Assembly: GCA_021835185.1 (NCBI GenBank) | Contig: JAKBQO010000073.1 | Coordinates: 1 to 7,064 of the forward strand | Length of the DNA stretch: 7,064 nt | Source: Thermoplasmata archaeon | Lineage (GTDB): Archaea > Thermoplasmatota > Thermoplasmata > Thermoplasmatales > Thermoplasmataceae | Direction of reading: 5' to 3' | In this document: one piece after another, positions 1 through 5,421 of the stretch | Numbering within the stretch: position 1 is the first letter of the stretch | Layout of the letters: each line of letters starts with the position of its first letter | Program-made: the position numbers and the translations under genes | The notes under the pieces: generated by a model | Seen by the model: only the letters and a program-made list of their open reading frames with translations | The model's database searches: none | What the model was told of the DNA's origin: nothing

Positions 1-655
1 TCAGTGTTTCAATGGGGTATGAATCTATAGCTGTGATATAGTATGGTTTCAGGTGGAATGATGATGGAAATAAATCCCCGCCATACATATATTTTTTTGA
101 ATTTATTTCAAAGAATATTACCATGTGCCCTTCCGTGTGCCCGCCCGTATTTATAGCTGTTATGTTGCCGGTAATCTTTCTGGAGCCCTCAATAGTTTTA
201 ATTTTTCCATGAATTTTGCCAGGAATGTAACTCCCTCTTGTAAAGTCATTTGGATGCCTGAAGGCTTTTAGCTCTTTTTCCTGCATTATTATCTGCGAGT
301 TCCTGAATAATTTATTTCCAGAGAATATATGGCCATTGTGGTCAAAATGCATGTGTGATAGTATAATGTTATCAACTCCCTTTATATGATAATCGTTTTC
401 CAGGGAATCTGCAATGTCATTATTTTTCTCCGGCACGAATATTCTACGGAACCTGTCAGAAAAATTATTTCCGATCCCTGCATCCACCATTATATTTTTA
501 TCGTTTACACGTAAAAATGGAATATTTGTTGTAATCCTTATTTTATTGTTATTATCACTGATATATTTCGACCATAATACTTTTGGAACTATACCGAAAT
601 AAGCTCCTGAATCAAGCTCATATGTGCCATCGTTTAAAAAATAGATTTCTTCCAT
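1..655 (-). CDS. Metallo-beta-lactamase-fold hydrolase (C-terminus cut by window edge)
   Basis: A probable metal-dependent hydrolase of the metallo-beta-lactamase superfamily; the substrate cannot be told. Reading leftwards from the ATG at 653-655 there are 218 codons without a stop, so the frame leaves the window open and the C-terminus is missing. The metal-binding signature HMHFDH is at residues 101-106, a GGHTEGH motif at 171-177, and the next metal-ligand Asp is in GGDLF (D194). The N-terminal stretch with IMVDAG (55-60) is the usual strand-loop of the fold. The last segment (HLKPYYITAID, 201-211) resembles the region after the GD motif in the lactonase-like branch (AHL lactonase and relatives), but the final His ligand would lie outside the window. 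No signal peptide is visible, so it is probably cytoplasmic. It lies 47 bases downstream of fixX on the same strand, so it is either the last gene of that operon or has its own promoter. Confidence 0.85.
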   Translation of the reverse strand, partial: MEEIYFLNDGTYELDSGAYFGIVPKVLWSKYISDNNNKIRITTNIPFLRVNDKNIMVDAGIGNNFSDRFRRIFVPEKNNDIADSLENDYHIKGVDNIILSHMHFDHNGHIFSGNKLFRNSQIIMQEKELKAFRHPNDFTRGSYIPGKIHGKIKTIEGSRKITGNITAINTGGHTEGHMVIFFEINSKKYMYGGDLFPSSFHLKPYYITAIDSYPIETL

Positions 656-684
656 AGTTAAATAGTATAAATAAAAATATTAAT

Positions 685-693
685 CTTTTTAAA
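685..693 (-). promoter_or_regulatory. Possible TATA box for the metallo-beta-lactamase gene
   Basis: The 47-base gap between fixX and the hydrolase is very AT-rich. On the minus strand TTTAAAAAG lies 30 to 38 bases before the ATG. This is slightly far for a leaderless transcript but fits a leader of roughly 5-10 bases. The following run (ATATTTTTATTTATA) is also T-rich and could end transcription of the fix operon. Read-through from fixX is an equal possibility. Confidence 0.3.
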
Positions 694-702
694 TTAACGG
701 AA

Positions 703-990
703 TTACGCGTATCTCAACGCGATTCCTTTTCCGAATCTGGGATAGTTCCAGTCAATATTGTCATAGGGGCAGGCTATTCTTGAAGCGCCGCATTCAACAC
801 AATTTTCATATCCTATGATTATCCTGTTGTTTTCCCATGTAAAAACATTTGCCGGGCAAATGGATACACACGGCTGTGGCTCGCCAAATCTCTCAGTGCA
901 TTCAAGGCAGGTATTTACATCCTTAATGCCAAGATGTGATTTATCGTCCTTTTTATATCTCAGTGTATATAATTTCTCTTCTGTTCTCAT
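703..990 (-). CDS. fixX: FixX: ferredoxin-like iron-sulfur subunit of the ETF:quinone oxidoreductase
   Basis: A small (95 aa) ferredoxin-like protein that would carry electrons between the ETF/FixC flavins and quinone or ferredoxin, probably at the inner face of the membrane. Its cysteines are C28, C31, C41, C45 (PCVSICPANVF), C64, C67 and C74. The tail (WNYPRFGKGIALRY, 81-94) is the characteristic FixX/ETF-QO ending, which separates it from generic ferredoxins. Seven cysteines are present where a two-cluster ferredoxin would need eight. In the second motif the order is C64-x2-C67-x2-S70-x3-C74, so Ser (codon TCA) sits where FixX proteins normally have the third Cys (compare CLECGTC in the E. 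coli protein, from memory). The ATG follows the fixC stop codon TAA directly, with a weak GAGG 9 bases before the ATG, so translation is probably coupled. Membership in the fix operon supports the call. Confidence 0.92.
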   Translation of the reverse strand: MRTEEKLYTLRYKKDDKSHLGIKDVNTCLECTERFGEPQPCVSICPANVFTWENNRIIIGYENCVECGASRIACPYDNIDWNYPRFGKGIALRYA

Positions 991-2184
991 TTATCTCATC
1001 CTCATAACAAAACTCATCAGGTCAGGTATAATATTTCTATAATTACCTACCATGGTATTTCTAATTCCAATCAAATCTCCAGCAGCCCAGCCTTCAAGAA
1101 GGGAAGAAACCATGTTTATGTATTCTCCTGCTTTGTTGCTGGTCATGAAGTCAGATTCCAATTTTCTTTCTTTAGCTATTTTTGAAATTTCCGGGTGTTT
1201 CATCAGGTTATACCTGTAAACTTCCTTATCGTAGTTCATAACAGCTGCTTCACCTGCAAGTGTTCCGGATGCTATAGCAGGGGTTATCCCATCAAATGTG
1301 AGCGGGTCTACAAGGCCGATTGCATCCCCACACAGGTATACATTGCCCTTTGCCACATTTGTTTCCGGGAACCCTCCTTCAGGTATAACCTTGGCTGAGT
1401 ATTCCCTCAATGAGTATCCCTTCACCTTTTCCGCTATGCCCGTTGTTTCAAGGAATTTATCCAGCAGAGCCTCTGGCCTGATCTTCCTGTCAACAAGTTC
1501 CTTTATTGGAGAACCAATTCCAACTGCCAGGCTATCTTTGTAGGTGTACATGAATCCAGCAACAAGTGGATCTGACATAATCATTCTCCAGGACATGCCT
1601 GTATCGTCATCTGGAAAACCGAATATATTGTTCAGGTCTCCTTTTTTAATAGAGTATACCATTTTAACGGCCTGTACAGAGTTTGAAGGTGTCCAGTCAA
1701 CATTTATTCCTGAGTTCATGGATACAAGGGCATTTACACCCTCTGCAAGAACGAAAGATTTTGCAGCAACATCTCCCCTGTCCGTTGTAAGTGATTTTGC
1801 AATCCCGTTCTCCCAGTTCAGCTTAAGTGCTGTGGTTTTTGGAATAATAGTAGCACCTGCCTGTTCGGATACAGATGAAAGCCATTTATCGAGTTTTAAT
1901 CTTCCTGTTGTGACAAGCCCTTCAGGATGGAAATCAATATTTACAGGCTTATCTTTTTCGTACAGTGAAAGCTTCATGGTATCAACAGTTCTTTCATATG
2001 GCATGCCTTCCCCGAAAACAGATGTTATGTAATCCTTTCTGACCTCTGCACCTGAAACGTTCTTTGAACCGGGTTCAGGCCCCCTTTCAATAACAAGAAC
2101 CTTTTTTCCTTCCGATGCCGCTTTCAGAGCGGCTGCTGATCCGGCTGGACCTGCGCCAACTATAACAATATCATATTCAAGCAT
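991..2184 (-). CDS. fixC: FixC: FAD-dependent ETF:quinone oxidoreductase subunit
   Basis: A 397-aa flavoprotein of the FixC/ETF-QO branch of the geranylgeranyl-reductase-like superfamily. It takes electrons from ETF and, with FixX, reduces quinone. The dinucleotide-binding motif GAGPAG is at 10-15, with the ribose-binding Glu at the end of the second strand (VIERG, E33). KNVSGAEV (41-48) matches the FixC loop after the first beta-alpha-beta unit. YSAKVIPEGGF (262-272) is the PEGG segment typical of FixC/ETF-QO. CGDAIGLVDPLTFDGI (285-300) is the second FAD-binding (GD) motif; the PLTFDGI part looks closer to geranylgeranyl reductases than to E. coli FixC. It has no long transmembrane segment, so membrane contact would be peripheral. 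It is slightly shorter than E. coli FixC (about 430 aa). The start overlaps the etfBA stop by 8 bases and is preceded by GGTGAT four bases upstream. Fix operon position makes FixC much likelier than geranylgeranyl reductase. Confidence 0.92.
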   Translation of the reverse strand: MLEYDIVIVGAGPAGSAAALKAASEGKKVLVIERGPEPGSKNVSGAEVRKDYITSVFGEGMPYERTVDTMKLSLYEKDKPVNIDFHPEGLVTTGRLKLDKWLSSVSEQAGATIIPKTTALKLNWENGIAKSLTTDRGDVAAKSFVLAEGVNALVSMNSGINVDWTPSNSVQAVKMVYSIKKGDLNNIFGFPDDDTGMSWRMIMSDPLVAGFMYTYKDSLAVGIGSPIKELVDRKIRPEALLDKFLETTGIAEKVKGYSLREYSAKVIPEGGFPETNVAKGNVYLCGDAIGLVDPLTFDGITPAIASGTLAGEAAVMNYDKEVYRYNLMKHPEISKIAKERKLESDFMTSNKAGEYINMVSSLLEGWAAGDLIGIRNTMVGNYRNIIPDLMSFVMRMR

Positions 2185-4003
2185 TTAAATCACCAATTTT
2201 TTTAATCAGTTCTGGAACTATCTGGAATATATCACCTACAACTCCATAGTCGCAGTTTTCAAATATCTGGGCCTCAGGGTCTGAGTTGATAGCTATTATT
2301 CTCTTGGAACCCTGTATTCCTACAAGATGCTGTATAGCTCCCGATATTCCCATGGCAATATATAAGTTAGGCTTTATTGTTGTTCCTGTCTGCCCTACCT
2401 GCCTATCCTTTGGATACCAGTCAGAATCTGCAAGTGGTTTGCTTACACCCACTATTCCACCAATTTTCTTTGCCAGGTCTTCAGCTAATTTTATGTTGTC
2501 TTTATTTACAATTCCCCTTCCAACTCCAACTACAACCTGTGCGGCTGCAAGGGCATTGGTTTTTTCTATATTCTTGTAATCTGTGATTTTGAATCTGGAA
2601 ACGGGTTTTTCCAGTTTATCTTTAATTACCTTACCCTTAAAATCACGTTCTGGCAGTGCTGAGAATACGCCTGCCCTTGTTGTCACCATTACGGGCTTAT
2701 TGTTTGGGCATATAATTGTAGATGTTTCCTTTCCACCGAAATCAGGCCTTGTTGCCTGCAACTGCCCTTTTTCATCAACATCAAATATAATGCAATCCGC
2801 TATTAAACCTGTGTTGACCTTTATTGCGGTTGTGGCTGCCAGTTCCCTGGAATTATATGTTCCCGGGAAAAAGAGTGAGTTCGGCTTATATTTATTAATC
2901 ATCATTCCCAGAGCCTGGGTATAAATATCATTGTCATACCTCTTTGCATTGTCAGTTTCGCAGTAATAGGCTTCATCAGCTCCATACTTAAAGGCCTCAT
3001 CAATCAGGTTCTCATCTCCTGTGCCGATTATAATTGCCCCCAGTTTAGTGCTCATCAAATCAGCTACTCTCCTGGCTGCACCAAGAATTTCAAGTGAGGT
3101 TTTGTTCAATTCACCGTCAAAATGGTCTATGTATACCCATATACTATCTTCAACCTTTGTAACCGGTTCAGGTTTTTGATATGCCTCCTCCATTGCCTTC
3201 ATTCCTGTAAGGGAACCTTTGATCTTTGATATAAGAAAATCAACCGTTTTGTTTAAATCTTCATTTTTTATAATTTCTGGATTTCTCATTTTAGGCGGTG
3301 GCCTTACCCGTATAACTTTTGTGGGAGATGCTGCTAACCCGATCATTTTCGGGTCAGCGTTTATATCAGTTTTTGAATATCTGGTAACAGGGAATGTTAT
3401 TGATTTAATCATGCCTTCAAGCGTGGCTTCCCTTGGACTGTTGGAATTTTCCGTAATTGTCGCAACAAATGGCATCTTGACCTCTACAGTTTCAGTATCA
3501 AATTCTGTAGTTCTCTGCAATCTGGCAATTTTTGTTTCCATATCTATGTCTATAATTTTATCGGTGTAAGCAACTTCAGGAATTCCAAGCCACATTGCTG
3601 TTTGTGGGCCTACCTGCTGTGTTTCCCCATCCAAGGCCCTCCTTCCGAATAAAATTATATCAGGCTTTCCTATTTTTTCAATGCTTCTGGATATGGTATA
3701 TGATGTTGCCCATGTATCTGATCCAACCATAGCCGCATCTGTAACTAAATAGACATTGTCGGCGCCCATTGCAACGGATTCCCGGAGTGTAATATCACCC
3801 TTAGGCGGACCCATAGAAACTATTGAAACGGTTCCACCATATTTTTCCTTTAATCTGAGAGCCTCCTCTATGGCGTGCAAATCAGGAGGATTAATAATGG
3901 CCGGCACGCCCTCCCTGACCAGATTATTTGTTACCGGATCGATCCTTAGATCGTCGGCATCCGGAACCTGCTTTACAGAAACAACAATATTAATGCCTTT
4001 CAT
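2177..4003 (-). CDS. etfBA: Fused electron-transfer flavoprotein, EtfB-EtfA (beta then alpha)
   Basis: A 608-aa single chain carrying both ETF subunits. Residues 1 to about 262 are EtfB (FixA): VKQVPDADDLRID (10-22), AMGADNVYLVTD (78-89), GSDTWATSY (94-102) and the flavin/nucleotide loop GRRALDGETQQVGPQ (120-134). Residues about 263-285 form a linker, and about 286-608 are EtfA (FixB): TTRAGVF (441-447), RQVGQTG (534-540), the ETF-alpha FAD signature LYIAMGISGAIQHL (547-560), AINSDPEAQIF (571-581) and CDYGVVGD (584-591). It would bind FAD in the alpha part and probably a second FAD in the beta part, because DGET-x2-VGP resembles the DGDTAQVGP loop of bifurcating ETFs rather than the AMP-binding version of mitochondrial ETF. 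It passes electrons to FixC/FixX. The junction is continuous in one frame with no stop, so the fusion is genuine; such fusions are known in archaea. The start is the ATG placed just after a well-positioned TATA box. Confidence 0.95.
   Translation of the reverse strand: MKGINIVVSVKQVPDADDLRIDPVTNNLVREGVPAIINPPDLHAIEEALRLKEKYGGTVSIVSMGPPKGDITLRESVAMGADNVYLVTDAAMVGSDTWATSYTISRSIEKIGKPDIILFGRRALDGETQQVGPQTAMWLGIPEVAYTDKIIDIDMETKIARLQRTTEFDTETVEVKMPFVATITENSNSPREATLEGMIKSITFPVTRYSKTDINADPKMIGLAASPTKVIRVRPPPKMRNPEIIKNEDLNKTVDFLISKIKGSLTGMKAMEEAYQKPEPVTKVEDSIWVYIDHFDGELNKTSLEILGAARRVADLMSTKLGAIIIGTGDENLIDEAFKYGADEAYYCETDNAKRYDNDIYTQALGMMINKYKPNSLFFPGTYNSRELAATTAIKVNTGLIADCIIFDVDEKGQLQATRPDFGGKETSTIICPNNKPVMVTTRAGVFSALPERDFKGKVIKDKLEKPVSRFKITDYKNIEKTNALAAAQVVVGVGRGIVNKDNIKLAEDLAKKIGGIVGVSKPLADSDWYPKDRQVGQTGTTIKPNLYIAMGISGAIQHLVGIQGSKRIIAINSDPEAQIFENCDYGVVGDIFQIVPELIKKIGDLNA
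2189..2194 (-). promoter_or_regulatory. Ribosome binding site of fixC inside the end of etfBA
   Basis: GGTGAT on the minus strand matches part of the archaeal Shine-Dalgarno consensus GGAGGTGAT and ends four bases before the fixC ATG. It lies within the last codons of etfBA, whose TGA stop lies downstream of the fixC ATG (ATGCTTGA overlap). This supports the chosen start and translational coupling of the two genes. Confidence 0.75.
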
Positions 4004-4022
4004 GAAGGTATATACAGAGTTC

Positions 4023-4031
4023 TATTAAAAA
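4023..4031 (-). promoter_or_regulatory. TATA box of the etfBA-fixC-fixX operon
   Basis: On the minus strand TTTTTAATA lies 20-28 bases before the etfBA ATG, preceded by the purine-rich GAAAAG that fits a TFB recognition element. This spacing puts the transcription start at or very near the ATG, as in leaderless archaeal mRNAs. No Shine-Dalgarno sequence precedes this ATG, in contrast to the downstream gene fixC. A perfect palindrome TTTCGAAA (4035-4042) abuts and partly overlaps the TFB element and might be an operator. Confidence 0.6.
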
Positions 4032-4089
4032 TCTTTTCGAAAGGAAATAAGATTTTATTTAAAAGCGTAAAAGCAATCCATTAAAATTG

Positions 4090-4102
4090 TGTCAAAATGA
4101 CA
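4090..4102. repeat. Short inverted repeat TGTCA-AAA-TGACA
   Basis: A perfect 5-base inverted repeat around a 3-base centre lies 7 bases after the stop of the membrane-protein gene and 87-99 bases upstream of etfBA, both read on the minus strand. It could be a weak hairpin at the 3' end of the membrane-protein transcript, or a protein-binding palindrome upstream of the etf promoter. It is short enough in AT-rich DNA that chance is also possible. Confidence 0.3.
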
Positions 4103-4109
4103 AAAATAC

Positions 4110-4850
4110 TTAATTTTTAAAATATTTAAATGTGATTTTATTTTTTCTTATCATGTACAGAAAAATACCAAGCAACAGGGCAATAGATATTACGCTTAAT
4201 ATGATTTCATTAAAGGTGCTGCCGTAAATCTGGTTGAGGTAGAAAGAACTTAAAAATGGGCTTGCACCTATAACTAACCCGAAAAATGTTCCTGTAGCAC
4301 ATGCCGGGCATACACCTATGGCGCCTACAAGGGACAGGGGTGTTGCCTTCTTCAATTTTAGCCCCATAATTGAAAAGGCAAATATTGAACTGCCAAGTAT
4401 TGATGCGCCTATTAAAGAAAGGACCTGAAAAGGGTAAATATATATGCCTATTATATGCGATTCATAAAACAGGAAATTAGGGGTAAACATTGGAAGTCCG
4501 TATACAAATGTAAGATAATGGGGGTACTTATATCCCGATGGCATGATATGTACCATTCCTCCCGCTACCATAAGAATAATGGTATAAATTGCAAGAATGG
4601 GGTAAAAATGTTTGAGCTTTGGAATAGAATAACGTGATTTTATGAACATATATATCGATATGCCAATAAAGAGGGCACCTAAAATGAATATAATATCATC
4701 CAGTGAGGTGTATAGCCTGGCAGTACTTGCAGATGCCAGGTAATTATATGATTCAGGGTAAAATAGGTATCCAAATTTTGAATAAAGCTCATAACCATTC
4801 AAAATTATAATAATGCCAACCATAAAGAGTATGAGACTTTTATTTTTCAT
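4110..4850 (-). CDS. Unrecognised six-helix membrane protein with one CPAC motif
   Basis: I do not recognise the family. The 246-aa protein is strongly hydrophobic with about six membrane segments, near residues 5-22, 52-70, 82-102, 133-163, 172-196 and 214-234. The first could double as a signal anchor. The segments are joined by short loops, and the tail is basic (RKNKITFKYFKN). The only two cysteines in the protein form CPAC at 181-184, at the beginning of the fifth segment (IGVCPACATGTF). CxxC at a membrane boundary suggests metal (copper or mercury) binding or thiol-disulfide chemistry, but no known motif around it settles this. His101 and His132, in or near membrane segments, could be further ligands. 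The gene has its own promoter, ends 106 bases before etfBA on the same strand, and is divergent from the CBS gene, so no function follows from its neighbours. Confidence 0.8.
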   Translation of the reverse strand: MKNKSLILFMVGIIIILNGYELYSKFGYLFYPESYNYLASASTARLYTSLDDIIFILGALFIGISIYMFIKSRYSIPKLKHFYPILAIYTIILMVAGGMVHIMPSGYKYPHYLTFVYGLPMFTPNFLFYESHIIGIYIYPFQVLSLIGASILGSSIFAFSIMGLKLKKATPLSLVGAIGVCPACATGTFFGLVIGASPFLSSFYLNQIYGSTFNEIILSVISIALLLGIFLYMIRKNKITFKYFKN

Positions 4851-4870
4851 ACCAGCCCATAAAATTATAA

Positions 4871-4878
4871 TTTATATA
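4871..4878 (-). promoter_or_regulatory. TATA box of the CPAC membrane-protein gene
   Basis: On the minus strand TATATAAA is 21-28 bases before the ATG at 4850, the distance expected for a leaderless or nearly leaderless archaeal transcript. The A/T run around it makes the exact register uncertain. GGGCTGGT just before the ATG is not a clear Shine-Dalgarno sequence. Confidence 0.6.
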
Positions 4879-4919
4879 TTTTATGGATTTTTCTCTATTC
4901 ATTAATTGACGATATTTTA

Positions 4920-4957
4920 TTGGTAAATTTCGTTTAATGCTGCCATTTTTTTACCAA
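4920..4957. promoter_or_regulatory. Inverted repeat TTGGTAAA / TTTACCAA, candidate operator
   Basis: Two perfect 8-base inverted arms (4920-4927 and 4950-4957) are separated by 22 bases, their centres 30 bases apart, close to three helical turns. A nested CGTTT (4931-4935) / AAACG (4956-4960) pair overlaps them. The block ends 8 bases before the TATA box of the CBS-citrate synthase operon and 70 bases upstream of the membrane-protein start, so a dimeric regulator bound here could control either side. No regulator gene is present in the window to match it to. Confidence 0.4.
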
Positions 4958-4965
4958 ACGTAATG

Positions 4966-4973
4966 TTTAAATT
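4966..4973 (+). promoter_or_regulatory. TATA box of the CBS-citrate synthase operon
   Basis: TTTAAATT is centred about 25 bases before the ATG at 4995, so the transcript probably starts at the ATG (leaderless). An upstream ATG at 4984 is out of frame and would lie upstream of the predicted transcript start. No Shine-Dalgarno sequence precedes 4995. Confidence 0.6.
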
Positions 4974-4994
4974 AAATCGTACCATGATTAGCCA

Positions 4995-5420
4995 ATGACT
5001 CTCGAAATAAGTAATATCATGCAAAAACATCCTGCTTATATAGATGGTGCTTCAACTATATATGATGGGGCGAAGAAAATGACTGAAGAAAACAAAGGGT
5101 CTCTCCTGCTTGGTTCCGCCGAATCCATGAAAGGGATTGTTACGGAACGGGATATTATTAAGGCAATTGCCGGAGGAAAGTCTCTGACTGCACCGGTCGG
5201 GGACGTTGCAACAAAGGAGAACTTAATTGTTGTGCATGAGAATGACTCCATAACAAAGGCAGCTGTACTTATGAGCAAACATAATATAAGGCACCTCATA
5301 GTAAAATCGGAAAATGGTGCTGTAACGGGAGTTCTCTCTACAAGGGACCTGATGCGTGAGAGCTATACTTTGAAAGAATTGGCAAACGTAAAAAATTCAG
5401 ATTGGTTTGGAAGTGATTAA
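4995..5420 (+). CDS. Stand-alone CBS-domain pair (Bateman module) protein
   Basis: A 141-aa cytoplasmic protein consisting almost entirely of two CBS domains, about residues 5-60 and 67-122. Each contains the conserved phosphate/ribose-binding turn: GIVTERDI (47-54, T50 and D53) and GVLSTRDL (112-119, S115 and D118). Such pairs usually bind adenine nucleotides (AMP, ADP, ATP or S-adenosylmethionine) and act as energy sensors, either alone as dimers or on a partner enzyme. No catalytic or DNA-binding domain is attached, and the tail after residue 122 is only about 20 residues. It is the first gene of an operon with citrate synthase: its stop codon is one base before the citrate synthase ATG, and its last codons contain that gene's ribosome binding site. 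This arrangement suggests, but does not prove, that it modulates citrate synthase or reports energy state. Confidence 0.92.
   Translation: MTLEISNIMQKHPAYIDGASTIYDGAKKMTEENKGSLLLGSAESMKGIVTERDIIKAIAGGKSLTAPVGDVATKENLIVVHENDSITKAAVLMSKHNIRHLIVKSENGAVTGVLSTRDLMRESYTLKELANVKNSDWFGSD
5409..5417 (+). promoter_or_regulatory. Ribosome binding site that fixes the citrate synthase start
   Basis: GGAAGTGAT differs from the archaeal consensus GGAGGTGAT at one base and ends four bases before ATG 5422, the same spacing as at fixC. It sits in the final codons of the CBS gene. It favours ATG 5422 over the in-frame TTG at 5407, which would place this element inside the coding sequence. Confidence 0.75.
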
Positions 5421-5421
5421 A

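Noticed and set aside
414..602. 62-residue plus-strand open frame
   Set aside because: It is antisense to the metallo-beta-lactamase gene, which has the HMHFDH and GHTEGH motifs. The hydrophobic end of this frame is only an AT-rich shadow.
1544..2032. 162-residue plus-strand open frame
   Set aside because: It lies wholly antisense to fixC, whose motifs are unmistakable. Its residues are low-complexity Ser/Phe/Thr-rich, as expected of a shadow frame, and it has no promoter or ribosome binding site.
2583..2924. Plus-strand open frames antisense to etfBA (this and those at 2286-2579, 2377-2586, 3219-3569 and 3756-4028)
   Set aside because: They mirror the coding bias of etfBA, show no family motifs, and none is preceded by a convincing ribosome binding site.
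5036..5299. Minus-strand open frames over the CBS gene, over citrate synthase (5696-5929, 5868-6161) and overlapping its 3' end (6351-6578)
   Set aside because: They are antisense to well-supported genes and have no recognisable domain.
5407..5421. TTG at 5407 as the citrate synthase start
   Set aside because: It would add MEVIK and put the GGAAGTGAT element inside the gene. ATG 5422, four bases after that element, gives the usual N-terminus.
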